A DNA stretch of 64,000 nt from Pseudomonadota bacterium (GCA_023449275.1 JAEXJM010000020.1:1-64000); one strand, 5' to 3'. Shown: positions 54,701 through 63,355, counted from the stretch's first letter. Made by a program: numbers and translations. The notes: generated from the letters alone by a model not told the origin.

Positions 54701-57598
54701 GAACCACATGCTTTTGAAACAGGATGAAACGTCTCCATCATCCCGGTTGGTCAGGGCGGACGGTACCCATTGCATCATATGCCGTCCGGTGAAGAACGTT
54801 CTCCACAGGGTTCGGGTAATGGCGTCAAGCGAATAGTACGCTTCATGAGGAAGCAACACCAGTGAGAGCAATGCTGTCGAAAAGTGCTGCCGGATGGAAA
54901 CGGAAGTGGCAGACAGATGCTGTCTCAGGGAAATGTCCGGCCCTTTTTTCACGAGACCCGTCAGGGAAGCCAGCAGTGGCGGTAACAGGAAAATGGCCAG
55001 CAGAAACGCTATCCATGCCCAGGTCGGATTCAGGAAAGTCCAGCTTGCGAAAAACAGGAACGTGGCGGCCGGTGCGAACAGGCTGCGACGCAAGTTGTCG
55101 AAGAGCTTCCAGCGCGACAACATGGTCAGGGGATTTCGCTGTTTCCCGTTCCTGTTTTGCGGTCTCGCGTCCGGGACAAGCGGGAAGAGCCATTTCAGCA
55201 ATTGCCAGTCGCCGCGTATCCAGCGATGGCGGCGCTTGACGTCAGCCAGATAGCCGGGCGGATACTGTTCATAGAGTTGTCCGTCGCTCAAAAGGCCTGA
55301 ACGGGCATAGCAGCCCTCGATCAGGTCATGGCTTAGGATACTGTTTTCAGGCAGGCGTTCGTTCAGGGTCTTGTAAACGGTTTCGACATCGTAAATGCCT
55401 TTGCCGATAAAGGAACCTTCGCCGAAAACGTCCTGATAAACATCCGAGACGGTTTTGGTATAGGGATCGATCCCGGCGTCACCGCTGCACAGCCGTTCGT
55501 ACCATGAGGCATTTGCGGCCGGCAGGCTGGTCGCAATGCGTGGCTGGAGAATGCCGTATCCTTCGACGACCCGGTCTTTACCTGAATCGTAACGCGGGCA
55601 GTTCAGGGGATGGGCCATCGCACCGACAAATTGTCTGGCAGAATCGCGCAAGAGACTGGTATCCGAATCCAGTGTAATGACGTAACGGGTTTTCTCCAGT
55701 CCACCGGTCGCACCGATTCTGACGGTAAAGGCGTTCGTGTCATGCCCTGTCAGGAGGGCATTCAGGGCTTCGAGCTTGCCGCGCTTGCGTTCGAAACCGA
55801 TCCATCTGTTTTCGCTGACATTCCATTGGCGGGGACGGTTCAGGGCAAGAAAAGGCCCGTCGTCATCGTTCGCGTGTCTGCCGTTCAGTTCATCGATCAG
55901 TGACGTCAGACGATTGACCAGAGCGGTGTCATGAGGCATCGTTTCCCTGTCGGCGTCGGTAAAGTCGGTCAAGAGGCAGAATTTCAGCCGCTTGTCACGG
56001 TTGGCAAGGTAATGGACTTCAAGTCTGTCGCACAGCTTTTCGATCTGTTTTTCACTGATCAGCATGGAAGGGATGACGACAAGCGTGTCATATCCCTCGG
56101 GAATGCCTTTGGAAAAGTCCATTTTCGGCAACGGTGTCGAAACCGTCGGGAATGTGGTCAGCCAGTTCACGATGGCAAGCGAAAGCTGGCTGGACGCAAG
56201 GAGTGTCGCGATACCGGTCACGATCCATAACCAGACCGGCAGATTGTCGATGCCGGAACCGAACATCAGCCATGCCGACAGGATCAGCGTGATGGCAGTG
56301 AACGAACCCAGATAGGTGACAATTGGCGAACAGATTTTCGAACCCATCCATTTTTCCGGAAAGGTCTTTTTCATCCGGATGGCTGTTTCCAGTTCGCTTC
56401 GTCCCTTGTCGATCAGGTAAAAACCGACATGTCTTGAACGTTCGTTGCTGTCGGGGTTGTCAAAGGCCTGTCGGGTCAGATGGATGGCTTGTCTGGCGAC
56501 ATCGACTTCAGTCAATGCGCTTCGCTTCGCCATTTTCTCGATCTGATGGCGATAAAGATCCCGTGAGGCGAAATCCATGCGGGGGTAGATACCTGTCGGG
56601 TCTGCCCGCAAGGTCTGTTCCACGATGGATAGGGATTCGACAAATTCGTGCCAGTCCATCGCGCCGAGCAGACGGATGCTGCCGATACTGTTGCTGATAC
56701 TGACCTGATCGGCGGCCTGCCGCTGGGTCTCGATCATGACCAGCTGTTCGATCGTCAGTCCGGTTTCGGCAAGGCGTTGCGATATCCACGTCAATGGAAG
56801 CGCGAGAATGGCTTTCTGGCTTTGCAGCCGGCGGGTCAGTTCGGCGACGAAAGCGCTCACCATCGGCGGGTCGGAACGGGCAAGATCGGCGACCTGAAGG
56901 ATCAGATTGCCCGGATCGTTTTCAGCCGTATCGATGAATTTCTGGACCCATTCTTCCGCCAGTTCGTGATGGGTGCGTGACAGGGCCAGCCGGACGGCTA
57001 CCCGTCGCAGGTTTTCGATCAGGGCCAGACGGAGCATGATCGGAATGGCCCAGAGTTCGCCCAGTGTCAGAACGGATTCGCTCTGGTATGACGAGATAAA
57101 ATGGGAAAGGCTGTTGGCGTCGATGTGGCCGTCTCCGTGAGAGACGACTTCCAGTGCGAGTTCATACACGCGCGGCATTCCGGCCATCGATCCGTTGGAC
57201 AGGCGCGGCAATTCACTGCTGTATTTTTCGGGCAAATGGTTTTTGGCTATCTGGATCTGTTCCTCGATCAGATAAAAATTGTCCAAAAGCCATTCCGCGG
57301 CCGGAGTGATCCGGTTTTCCGAGCGGACGGCAGATGCAAGAACGTCATATACCCGCCTGATGACAGTTTCATTGCCGGAAAGCCGTGCCAGTAACCGGTC
57401 TTTTTCATGCCGCTCGCTCAATACGTGTGTACGGGCAAGGTATTTTCCATACTGGCCCATTTGCGTGATACTGTAGAGTTCTGAACGCAAGGGTTCTTCC
57501 TCAAGGCTGAAATCGGCTGTCTTGTCATTGCCGGCCTGCTCCTGAATGAAAAACTCGGGCTGGCTGAATAAATTGAAAAATGCGCTGATGGTCTTCAA
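48785..57598 (-). CDS. ndvB: Cyclic beta-1,2-glucan synthase (NdvB/Cgs-like)
   Basis: A giant inner-membrane enzyme of about 2937 residues (rhizobial NdvB/Cgs is about 2830-2870). Order: N-terminal helical region, membrane segments near residue 430-480, GT84 domain with DxD-type LDSDTSLLRDSA (about 645) and RRHRWIRGDWQL (about 790), more membrane helices (about 840-1040), the glycoamylase-like cyclisation region (about 1300-1560) and two carbohydrate-binding/GH94 phosphorylase repeats. The GH94 catalytic region is GSGDWNDGMDRVG (about 2610). It polymerises UDP-glucose, cyclises and trims the chain into periplasmic cyclic glucan. I start it at the TTG 57598, which has AAGAGG 9 bases upstream. 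The frame also has a TTG at 57616 but no ATG. Monocistronic. Confidence 0.9.
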   Translation of the reverse strand: MKTISAFFNLFSQPEFFIQEQAGNDKTADFSLEEEPLRSELYSITQMGQYGKYLARTHVLSERHEKDRLLARLSGNETVIRRVYDVLASAVRSENRITPAAEWLLDNFYLIEEQIQIAKNHLPEKYSSELPRLSNGSMAGMPRVYELALEVVSHGDGHIDANSLSHFISSYQSESVLTLGELWAIPIMLRLALIENLRRVAVRLALSRTHHELAEEWVQKFIDTAENDPGNLILQVADLARSDPPMVSAFVAELTRRLQSQKAILALPLTWISQRLAETGLTIEQLVMIETQRQAADQVSISNSIGSIRLLGAMDWHEFVESLSIVEQTLRADPTGIYPRMDFASRDLYRHQIEKMAKRSALTEVDVARQAIHLTRQAFDNPDSNERSRHVGFYLIDKGRSELETAIRMKKTFPEKWMGSKICSPIVTYLGSFTAITLILSAWLMFGSGIDNLPVWLWIVTGIATLLASSQLSLAIVNWLTTFPTVSTPLPKMDFSKGIPEGYDTLVVIPSMLISEKQIEKLCDRLEVHYLANRDKRLKFCLLTDFTDADRETMPHDTALVNRLTSLIDELNGRHANDDDGPFLALNRPRQWNVSENRWIGFERKRGKLEALNALLTGHDTNAFTVRIGATGGLEKTRYVITLDSDTSLLRDSARQFVGAMAHPLNCPRYDSGKDRVVEGYGILQPRIATSLPAANASWYERLCSGDAGIDPYTKTVSDVYQDVFGEGSFIGKGIYDVETVYKTLNERLPENSILSHDLIEGCYARSGLLSDGQLYEQYPPGYLADVKRRHRWIRGDWQLLKWLFPLVPDARPQNRNGKQRNPLTMLSRWKLFDNLRRSLFAPAATFLFFASWTFLNPTWAWIAFLLAIFLLPPLLASLTGLVKKGPDISLRQHLSATSVSIRQHFSTALLSLVLLPHEAYYSLDAITRTLWRTFFTGRHMMQWVPSALTNRDDGDVSSCFKSMWFAPVYAVALAFAVSTFRSDTFAYASLFIFFWLISPVIAWKISLPHAKEVRELSDRQKLFLRKLSRKIWSFFDAYAGAEDNWLPPDNIQEMPTFSSPTDKLTNDANVKPGPEIVVAHRTSPTNIGLALLSYLGANDFGYIPTSHLITRLSNTLGSMGKLERYRGHFYNWYDTKTLKPLQNPIYISSVDSGNLAGHLITLKSGLSEQKNRMALTSRLTDGLRDTFELLRDESDDQYHAQIVDIDRKLSKYEKQPKLTLRQRVDLLHSLVETLVTLVPITARDRKTLSGFWSNALLSQCNQHLDEMANLAPWVNLDGWRHKPDFIPELNRDMSLQQLSELPEHFVPIVEEMKKKATKEEQELLEELSLHVQQASKEARQRLDSLANLISQIDGFSQMDFAFLYDHSTNLLSIGYNITDRKIDNSYYDLLASEARLTSFIAIAQGQIPQENWFALGRMMTVIGGDPILLSWSGSMFEYLMPHLVMPSYESTLLDQTHKAAVMRQRDYGKQRGVPWGISESGYYAFDARLNYQYRAFGVPGLGLKRGLADDLVIAPYATMLSVMIEPDMACNNLIELEDKGFSGQYGLFEAIDYTQARLTRGQNYAIVRSYMAHHQGMGFLSLLSCLLDQPMQRRFAADPWLQATLPLLHERIPKTIAYYERAPNLAKTQMASIPAELPTRVYTSADTRIPEVQLLSNGSYHVMATHAGGGYSHWKDIAVTRWKPDTTQDNWGTFFYLRDLDDGDFWSTAYQPVGKENARYETIFSEGRAEYRCLANGIETHCEVVVSPEDDIELRRHKITNRSGKKRTIELTSYSETVIAAAIADLSHPAFSKLFVQTEIVPEFNAIISTRRPRSVTEKPPYAFSMMVIHDKKPKDISYETDRSRFLGRMNTVSNPAALTSQEPLSDSQGSVLDPVAVLRCQLVLEPEESVVIDYVAGITTDREESLRLIDKYDDRYLADRVFEMAWTHNQAFLHQLNADESDAQLYARLAGSVIYPNPAYRADSSVLSKNNRGQSGLWSYAISGDLPIVLVKIHAQENLDIIRQMIQAHAWWHMKGLKVDLVIWNEDYVGYRQVLQEQIMGLISSTHLATELNEPGGIFVRQADQISPEDRTLISSVARIIISDMDGPLALQIRRSERKERRKLLPMHTTRSYIPTEPPKLPARNDLLNNGLGGYSEKANEYIIHLKEDTSTPAPWVNVLANATFGTIVSESGQSYTWDINAHEFRITPWENDPVSDISGEAFYLRDEETGHYWSPTPLPCRGRGEYLSRHGFGYSVFEHVEDGICSELWIYVALENSIKYSVLKIKNESGSSRSLSATGYVEWVMGELREKTQMSVITEIDPVSGALFARNPYNTEFADRIAFFTVNTPNRTVTGNRTEFIGRNNTLKNPAAMSRAYLSNRVGAGYDPCGAIHVPFTLAAGAEKEIQFMLGTAGRRSADASQYVHRYRSTEAAELALLQVQKYWEKTLSAVTIKTPDTSLNVLANGWLMYQTIACRLWARSGFYQSGGAFGFRDQLQDAMSVIHTEPALLRNQILLCCERQFVEGDVQHWWHPPSGRGVRTRCSDDYLWLPLALCRYITTTGDMSILDEKRFFLEGRSVPDDEESYYDLPQRSPEEGTVYEHCVRSIRHGLRFGVHGLPLMGSGDWNDGMDRVGIQGKGESVWLGFFLYRVLNEYAELADKLGDTKFAEQCRQEAKTLQLHIEQNAWDGQWYRRAYFDDGTPLGSRMNEECTTDSISQSWSVLSEAGEKERTLQAMQSLNERLVKRDTKLIQLLDPPFDKSDLNPGYIKGYVPGVRENGGQYTHAAIWASMAFAKMGNTDLAWELFSIINPVNHGLTADETALYKVEPYVVAADVYAISPHTGRGGWSWYTGSSGWMYRLILESLLGIRLENGYLVFVPCLPSEWTTAEVDYRYKNTVYHITVTAGTDLAETEVWLDDVKQTTASIPLEDDQKDHQVSVKAGRNETGSASFTPV

Positions 57599-58079
57599 TT
57601 TGGTGAACCTCTTCAAGATTATGTCGGGTAGTCCTGATCAGGCATAACATCTCAATAAAATGGTACGGGCAGCTTGGTGCAGATCAATGGAAGGGGGAAT
57701 ATCCCCCGTTATTTGAATTTCGCTTTTGCTGCTTCAAACAAGCGGCAGATAAGGCTTGACAAAAAAGGGCAAAAGAGAAAAAGTAGCAACACAAAACAGG
57801 ATTTAAGCCTTTCTTTCCCTTTTGGACTGGACACTGTTTCGGTAATGTTTTACATTCTCGACAGTACTTTTTGGCAATTGAATTCGACACACACCGGCAA
57901 GAAGGGTTTTCTCCGTGTGTGGCCCTGTTCAGTCTGATGTCTGCATACGGTTTCTTCCCCGAGAACGTCAGTCGGACTGAAGCTTCCTTAGCGCGGGTTG
58001 AAGAACCCGGTAAATTCTGGTTTTCATCGATCGGAGTGCGTCACATTATTCGGTGAAACTGTGGAATTCCTTGATTCGT
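57599..58079. other. Divergent intergenic region between ndvB and scpB
   Basis: About 480 bases, A/T-rich, with no credible gene. It holds a GGGGGA/TCCCCC hairpin at 57693-57707, a consensus -35 hexamer TTGACA (57756-57761) without a good -10 partner, and a CGGGTT/AACCCG hairpin at 57994-58009 close to scpB. Promoters for both divergent genes must lie here. Confidence 0.5.
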
Positions 58080-58634
58080 ATGAATATGGAAGAGGAAAAG
58101 AAAATCCTCGAAACGGCCTTGTTGTGTGCCCGGGAACCCCTGTCGCTTCAGGACATGAGAAGTATGTTCGACGGCAATGGTACAACGGGTGGAAAAATCA
58201 GTTCCGACCGGATCAGGTCGCTGGTCAGGGAATTGCAGGACGACTGGTCAGGCAAGGGACTGGCGCTGGTCAATGTATCGGACGGATGGCGTTTTCAGAG
58301 CCGTCCTGAAATGAAACCCTATCTGGAAAAACTGCGTCAGGAAAAACCGCCCCGTTACAGCAGGGCGACGATGGAGACGCTGGCGATCATCGCCTATAAC
58401 CAGCCTGTCACCAGAGGGGATATCGAGCGGATTCGTGGAGTGACTGTCAATGCACAGTCGATACGTCTTTTGGAAGAGCGGGGCTGGATCGAAGTGATCG
58501 GACATCGTGAAGTACCGGGACGCCCGGCACTTCTGGCAACGACATCGCAGTTTTTGAGTGATCTGGGACTGGCTTCACTGGAGCAGTTGCCTCCCTTGCA
58601 GGAATTGCAGGAAATGGATATGGATGCCGTCTGA
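58080..58634 (+). CDS. scpB: Segregation and condensation protein B
   Basis: A 184-residue kleisin-associated winged-helix protein that joins ScpA and SMC in chromosome condensation. Recognised by [40 protein letters not shown] and the loop [20 protein letters not shown], then [18 protein letters not shown]. Start alternatives are the GTG 58053, ATG 58080 (used) and ATG 58086; none has a strong ribosome site. Followed by rluB after 47 bases, a common scpB-rluB pairing. Confidence 0.92.
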   Translation: MNMEEEKKILETALLCAREPLSLQDMRSMFDGNGTTGGKISSDRIRSLVRELQDDWSGKGLALVNVSDGWRFQSRPEMKPYLEKLRQEKPPRYSRATMETLAIIAYNQPVTRGDIERIRGVTVNAQSIRLLEERGWIEVIGHREVPGRPALLATTSQFLSDLGLASLEQLPPLQELQEMDMDAV

Positions 58635-58681
58635 ACGGCGCTGGCTGTCGGTGTACAGCTCAGGTAAAAGATTGAAATGGT

Positions 58682-60196
58682 ATGAGTATTGATATGGACA
58701 ATGAAATGGAAGTTGGAATGGCTACGGCTGAAACGGCACCTGATTCACCGGACATGACGTCTGACAAGGAAGCACGTCCAGGGAAAAGAACAGCGAAAAA
58801 CGCGACCGCCAGACCGGCAGTCCGTGCCACCCGAAAGTCCTCGCCCAAAGTGAAGACGGGTGATGAAGGGGCTGAAACAACCGTTAAGGCAGCCGATGCG
58901 GAAATACCGTCAGCTTCAGGGGATGACCGTTCCTCTCCGGTTTCTGAAAATCAGGCCTCGGGCAGGAAAACGCCCGGAAAACCGGCTTCCAGAATGAACC
59001 GTAACACCCCGAAAAACCGCAAGAGCACGGATAAGGGCGATGTGGGCAATGTTTTCCGGTTCGTGACTTCCGGTGATTACGACAGGATCAACGGCGATGA
59101 TTCCGGCTCGGCAGACAACGCATTGAAACAAAAGAAAGCCAAACGGGAACTTTCCGCCGAGGACGACGCGCCGAAACTGCACAAGGTGCTTGCCGATGCC
59201 GGACTGGGTTCACGACGCGACATGGAAGAACTGATCATTGCGGGGAGGGTTTCCGTCAATGGCGAGCCTGCCCATATCGGACAGCGCATTCTTGCGACGG
59301 ATCAGGTTCGCATCAATGGCAAACTGGTGCAAAGGAAAGTGGCGAAGAGCCTGCCCAAGGTCATGCTTTACCACAAGCCTGCCGGTGAAATCGTCAGCCG
59401 TGACGATCCGGAAAAACGGCCTTCCGTTTTCGACAATCTGCCGTCGCTCAAAAACAGCAAATGGCTTGCAGTCGGACGTCTGGATTTCAATACCGAAGGC
59501 CTCCTGCTCTTTACCAATAACGGCGATCTCGCCAACCGCCTGATGCATCCCCGGTACAATATCGAACGGGAATATGCCGTCCGTACACTGGGTGAACTGG
59601 AAGAAGGCATGCGCCAGAAACTTCTGGCCGGCGTCGATCTGGGAGACGGTATCGGACAGTTTTCCAGTATTGCCGACGGCGGTGGCGAAGGTATCAACAA
59701 ATGGTATCGCGTGACGATCGGCGAAGGCCGGAACCGCGAAGTCCGGCGCATGTTCGAATCGGTCGGCCTGACGGTTTCCCGTCTGATCCGTACCCGTTAT
59801 GGCGTGATTACCCTGCCACAGAATCTCAAACGCGGCCGGTGGGATGAACTCGACGACAATGCGGTACGCAATCTGATGCGTCTGTCGGGCATGGAACCCA
59901 AAGGCGATAAAAAAACGGCGGAAACAGGAAAAGGCCGCAAGGCGGGCGGTAACCGTCAGGGACAGGACAAGGCGGCCTTGGCACGGACTGAAACGCTGTT
60001 TATGCATGAATTCCGGAACAACGATTCCCGTTCAGGGAAAGGGCGGGCCAACGCACAGAAAAGCGCACCTCGCAGTCGCCAGCCTGATCCACTCCAGACA
60101 GCTTTCGGCTATGCCGGAAGAGTGGAATCGACGACGATGCGCGGCAATGCACGGGGCAATCGCACACAACAGGGACAGCGTCGCCGCGGCAAATAA
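58682..60196 (+). CDS. rluB: 23S rRNA pseudouridine2605 synthase with long disordered ends
   Basis: A 504-residue RsuA/RluB-family enzyme. The folded part spans about residues 165-400: S4 domain [20 protein letters not shown] and the synthase core with catalytic Asp in [20 protein letters not shown], then the motif [19 protein letters not shown]. About 160 N-terminal residues (Lys/Ala/Thr/Asp-rich) and about 100 C-terminal residues (Gly/Arg/Asn/Gln-rich) are low complexity. E. coli RluB has 291 residues. Similar basic extensions are usual in Burkholderiales and may hold rRNA, but this is not shown. Confidence 0.92.
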   Translation: MSIDMDNEMEVGMATAETAPDSPDMTSDKEARPGKRTAKNATARPAVRATRKSSPKVKTGDEGAETTVKAADAEIPSASGDDRSSPVSENQASGRKTPGKPASRMNRNTPKNRKSTDKGDVGNVFRFVTSGDYDRINGDDSGSADNALKQKKAKRELSAEDDAPKLHKVLADAGLGSRRDMEELIIAGRVSVNGEPAHIGQRILATDQVRINGKLVQRKVAKSLPKVMLYHKPAGEIVSRDDPEKRPSVFDNLPSLKNSKWLAVGRLDFNTEGLLLFTNNGDLANRLMHPRYNIEREYAVRTLGELEEGMRQKLLAGVDLGDGIGQFSSIADGGGEGINKWYRVTIGEGRNREVRRMFESVGLTVSRLIRTRYGVITLPQNLKRGRWDELDDNAVRNLMRLSGMEPKGDKKTAETGKGRKAGGNRQGQDKAALARTETLFMHEFRNNDSRSGKGRANAQKSAPRSRQPDPLQTAFGYAGRVESTTMRGNARGNRTQQGQRRRGK

Positions 60197-60218
60197 AACG
60201 TTTTCGACGTGATTTCAA

Positions 60219-60246
60219 ATGGCAGCGGGTTTCATTCCGCTGCCAT
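60219..60246. terminator. 10-bp hairpin between convergent rluB and nth
   Basis: ATGGCAGCGG (60219-60228) and CCGCTGCCAT (60237-60246) pair exactly around an 8-base loop that contains the nth stop codon. There is no clear T-run, so termination on either strand is uncertain. Confidence 0.5.
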
Positions 60247-60873
60247 TGTCTTGTCCGGATAGCAGCAGAGGTCGTTGATCATGCAGTCCGAACACCTGAA
60301 ATTCTTGGCCTTGCAGACATAGCGACCGTGCAGCAGGAGCCAGTGATGCGCATTCATCATGTATTTCGGAGGAATGACTTTCACAAGGCCTTTTTCGACT
60401 TCGAGCACATTCTTGCCCGGAGCCAGTCCGGTACGGTTCGATACCCTGAAAATATGCGTATCGACAGCCATCGTCATCTGGTTGAAGGCCGTGTTCAGGA
60501 CGACGTTCGCCGTCTTGCGCCCGACGCCGGGAAGCGCCTCGAGTGCTTCACGGTCGGCCGGAACTTCACCATGATGCCTTTCCAGCAGGATTTCCGACAT
60601 GCGGATGATGTTTTTCGATTTTGTCGGATACAGGTTGATCGTCTTGACGTAAGATTTCAGTCCCTCCACACCGAGTGCAATGATGGCTTCAGGCGTATTG
60701 GCGACCGGATACAGTTTTTCAGTCGCCTTGTTGACGGAAATATCGGTAGCCTGTGCCGACAGCATGACGGCAACGAGCAGTTCGTAAGGTGTCTGGAATT
60801 GCAGTTCGGATCGTGGATCGGGATTCGCTTTTTTGAAGCGTTCGAACATTTCTTCTGTTTTTTCCGGCGTCAT
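60232..60873 (-). CDS. nth: Endonuclease III
   Basis: Base-excision-repair DNA glycosylase/AP lyase of 213 residues for oxidised pyrimidines. The helix-hairpin-helix LPGVGRKTANVVLNTAF carries the catalytic Lys, and the catalytic Asp is in AVDTHIFRVSNR. The [4Fe-4S] cysteines are in CKAKNFRCSDCMINDLC (C-x6-C-x2-C-x5-C). Followed upstream on the same strand by the RnfB-like gene, 96 bases away. The nth-rnfB neighbourhood recurs in Proteobacteria. Confidence 0.96.
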   Translation of the reverse strand: MTPEKTEEMFERFKKANPDPRSELQFQTPYELLVAVMLSAQATDISVNKATEKLYPVANTPEAIIALGVEGLKSYVKTINLYPTKSKNIIRMSEILLERHHGEVPADREALEALPGVGRKTANVVLNTAFNQMTMAVDTHIFRVSNRTGLAPGKNVLEVEKGLVKVIPPKYMMNAHHWLLLHGRYVCKAKNFRCSDCMINDLCCYPDKTMAAE

Positions 60874-60969
60874 TTGTCTGGCTTGTAAAAAATGATTGAA
60901 GCGAAGCCGTCATGATGCCACTTTTTCGGAAATCCGGCAGGCGAATGTGTTTTCTGACGGGAAAAACGT

Positions 60970-61629
60970 TCAGGATCGATTGAATGCCTTCGCTTTTGCC
61001 CGGGCACGTTCCAGTGCTTTGCGGACGATTTCCGATTTTCTGCCGGTTGTACCCGAAGGAGCCGACTCCCCGGGCAGGACAGTGGCAGCCAGCCGGTCAA
61101 GCCGGTTCTTCTCATCCTGTAATCGCTGCTGTCGCCGTTCGAAGCGGGCACGTGCGTCACTGGCCCGCTGGCTGTTCCATACTTCTGAAAAAGGTTTTGT
61201 TCCGGAAATGTTTTTCAGGCTGATGCAATCGACAGGGCATTTCGGCAGGCACAATTCACAGCCGGTACAGTAATCGTTTATGACGGTATGCATCATTTTG
61301 CCCGTGCCGATAATGGCGTCGGTCGGGCAGGCCTGAATGCACAACGTGCAGCCGGTACATTTCGATTCATCGATAACGGCAATGGAACAGGGCTTTTCAT
61401 CGCCGTACGACGTATCGAGAGGCAATTCTTCGCATTGCAGGAGTGCCGCCAGCTTTCTGATACCGGCCTGTCCTCCTGTCGGGCACCGGTTGATGGGCAC
61501 GCCATTTTCCGCCATTGCCCGTGCATAGGCATGACAACTGTCATAACCGCAACGCATGCATTGGGTTTGAGGCAATATATCCAGGATATGGCCGATCTTT
61601 TCCGATTGTGTGTCGTTTGATGTTTCCAC
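60970..61629 (-). CDS. rnfB: RnfB-like iron-sulfur protein
   Basis: A 219-residue polyferredoxin. The N-terminal 4Fe-4S fold ([20 protein letters not shown] with a later Cys in NRCPTGG) is followed by two ferredoxin clusters ([16 protein letters not shown] and [16 protein letters not shown]). A basic C-terminal tail of about 60 residues ([20 protein letters not shown]) is unlike enteric RnfB. The hydrophobic membrane helix that normally starts RnfB is missing, and the initiator is a GTG at 61629. No other rnf/rsx gene is in the window. It may act with the adjacent ferredoxin reductase or as a stand-alone electron carrier, as in other Betaproteobacteria that keep only this subunit. Confidence 0.88.
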   Translation of the reverse strand: METSNDTQSEKIGHILDILPQTQCMRCGYDSCHAYARAMAENGVPINRCPTGGQAGIRKLAALLQCEELPLDTSYGDEKPCSIAVIDESKCTGCTLCIQACPTDAIIGTGKMMHTVINDYCTGCELCLPKCPVDCISLKNISGTKPFSEVWNSQRASDARARFERRQQRLQDEKNRLDRLAATVLPGESAPSGTTGRKSEIVRKALERARAKAKAFNRS

Positions 61630-61676
61630 TGGCAGAAAAAGGCTGACATTCTCGCCGGCATTTTATCAGAAACCGG

Positions 61677-61705
61677 AAAGCCGCTGGCCTGCCGCCAGCG
61701 GCTTT
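61677..61705. terminator. 12-bp hairpin between the ferredoxin reductase and RnfB-like genes
   Basis: AAAGCCGCTGGC and GCCAGCGGCTTT pair exactly around a 5-base loop, about 20 bases past the stop of the reductase gene. The T-run on the minus strand is short, so it is a probable but not ideal terminator. Confidence 0.65.
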
Positions 61706-61722
61706 TGAGGATTTGCCATACA

Positions 61723-62781
61723 TCAATCGAAATTCGGCGTCTCGACACCCAGAACCTTGTGCAGTTTCGGGGAAGTCGTCGTGTACTGAAGATGGACACG
61801 CTTTTCCGGGAAAACAAAAGGCGCAGCGGCAAAGGCGGCCAGTGCGGCTTCATGGAAACCGGACAGGATCAGTTTTTTCTTGCCCGGATAAATGTTGATG
61901 TCGCCCACAGCGAAAATACCCGGAATATTGGTCTGGAATTTTTCGGTATCGACGACGATCTGGCGACGGTCGATTTCCAGCCCCCAGTCGGCAATCGGTC
62001 CCAGCTTCGGAGAGAGGCCGAAGAAAACCAGCAGACAGTCGAGAGGCAAGCGGCGGGTCACGCCATCCAGGCCGGTGACCTTGATTTCAGACAGTTTGCC
62101 ATCTTTTTCTTCATATCCGGTAACCTGTCCGGTCAGTGCCTGCATACAGAATTCCTCGCAGAGGTCTTTCATTTTCGAGACCGAGGCCGGAGCGGCGCGG
62201 TATTCTTCACGGCGATGGAGCAGGATGACGGATTCGGCGATATCGACCAGTTTCAGGGCCCAGTCGAGTGCGGAATCGCCACCGCCACAGATGACGAGGT
62301 TTTTGCCGCGGAACATTTCCGGGTCTTTCACCCGATAAAAAAGCTGGGAGCCCTCGAATTTTTCAATGCCGTCCACTTTCAGGGTACGAGGCTGGAAAGC
62401 ACCGACACCCGCTGCGATGAATACGGTTTTGGTGATGAATTTCTTGCCGATGGACGTTTCCAGATCGAAACGGCCGTCTTCACGGCGTTCGACCTTGACG
62501 ACTTCCTCGCCGAGATGGAAAGTCGGGCCGAATGGCTCGATCTGTTTCATCAGGTTTTCCGTCAGTTCAATGCCCGTATAGGACGGGACGGCCGGAATGT
62601 CGTAAATCGGTTTGTCCGGGTACAGTTCGACACACTGGCCGCCGACGGCGTTTAAAGAGTCGATCACATGCGCCTTGATTTCGAGCAGTCCAAGCTCGAA
62701 TACCTGAAAAAGCCCTACCGGCCCTGCGCCGATGATGACGGCATCGGCTTCAATTGGCATATTGTCAATTCTGGCATCCAT
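61723..62781 (-). CDS. Ferredoxin-NADP reductase (thioredoxin-reductase-like)
   Basis: A 352-residue flavoprotein. FAD-binding motif [20 protein letters not shown] and [19 protein letters not shown] are typical of the YumC/TrxR-like ferredoxin-NADP reductases, which lack the CxxC redox pair of thioredoxin reductase. NADP-binding [16 protein letters not shown] and the final [20 protein letters not shown] are present. It is 112 bases downstream of fdxA on the same strand, so transfer of electrons between NADPH and that ferredoxin is a reasonable inference. Confidence 0.9.
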   Translation of the reverse strand: MDARIDNMPIEADAVIIGAGPVGLFQVFELGLLEIKAHVIDSLNAVGGQCVELYPDKPIYDIPAVPSYTGIELTENLMKQIEPFGPTFHLGEEVVKVERREDGRFDLETSIGKKFITKTVFIAAGVGAFQPRTLKVDGIEKFEGSQLFYRVKDPEMFRGKNLVICGGGDSALDWALKLVDIAESVILLHRREEYRAAPASVSKMKDLCEEFCMQALTGQVTGYEEKDGKLSEIKVTGLDGVTRRLPLDCLLVFFGLSPKLGPIADWGLEIDRRQIVVDTEKFQTNIPGIFAVGDINIYPGKKKLILSGFHEAALAAFAAAPFVFPEKRVHLQYTTTSPKLHKVLGVETPNFD

Positions 62782-62893
62782 GATTGATGAAATCCTCTAA
62801 TGACCGCTTGTCCGATAAAGAAAGCCATGCATTCGGGCATGGCAGTCGGGCAATGGCGGTTCGATGAATCGATATTGTTTTTGTGTAAACCTG

Positions 62894-63217
62894 CTACCTG
62901 ATCAGATGACGCAATTTGTCCTTGACGTCTTTCCACCTGTCCGCATCCGGCATCGGATCTTTCGAACGGGTGATCGTAGGCCATTTGGTGGACAGTTCCG
63001 CATTCAGCGCGATGAATTCCTGCTGGTTTGCCGGAACGTCTTCTTCGGCGAAAATCGCTTCGGCAGGGCATTCGGGCACACAGACCGCACAATCGATACA
63101 CTCGTTCGGATTGATCACCAGTGTATTCGGCCCTTCGTGAAAACAATCGACAGGGCAAACATCCACACAGTCCGTATATTTACAGAGTATGCAGGCATCG
63201 GTGACAACGTGAGTCAT
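62894..63217 (-). CDS. fdxA: 7Fe ferredoxin FdxA
   Basis: A 107-residue ferredoxin with a [3Fe-4S] and a [4Fe-4S] cluster. The first cysteine block ([20 protein letters not shown]) and the second ([17 protein letters not shown]) match FdxA of Azotobacter type, and the C-terminal extension is intact. Ribosome site AAGGA precedes the ATG. A sigma-70 promoter and a Fur-box-like palindrome lie upstream, and the ferredoxin reductase gene follows. Confidence 0.95.
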   Translation of the reverse strand: MTHVVTDACILCKYTDCVDVCPVDCFHEGPNTLVINPNECIDCAVCVPECPAEAIFAEEDVPANQQEFIALNAELSTKWPTITRSKDPMPDADRWKDVKDKLRHLIR

Positions 63218-63293
63218 AATCGTCCTTTTTGTTATTCCAGAGGTGACCGATAAAAATCCGGATTATAAAATAATATGATCACATAAACCCTGC

Positions 63294-63322
63294 ATTCTAG
63301 AATAATTCCGGCATCCTAACAA
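63294..63322 (-). promoter_or_regulatory. Sigma-70 promoter of fdxA
   Basis: On the minus strand TTGTTA (63317-63322), a 17-base spacer and TAGAAT (63294-63299), about 75 bases upstream of the fdxA ATG. Confidence 0.6.
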
Positions 63323-63336
63323 ATGCGGCATGAAAA

Positions 63337-63355
63337 TGAAATGATAATCATTCTC
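63337..63355. promoter_or_regulatory. Fur-box-like palindrome upstream of fdxA
   Basis: TGAAATGATAATCATTCTC matches the 19-base Fur consensus GATAATGATAATCATTATC at 15 positions. It contains the exact dyad AATGAT-A-ATCATT. It lies just upstream of the fdxA -35, so iron-dependent control of fdxA (and perhaps its reductase) is likely. Confidence 0.65.

Noticed and set aside
57756..57785. Consensus TTGACA as a promoter for scpB or a hidden gene
   Set aside because: There is no acceptable -10 at 15-19 bases, and no gene follows within a reasonable distance on that strand.
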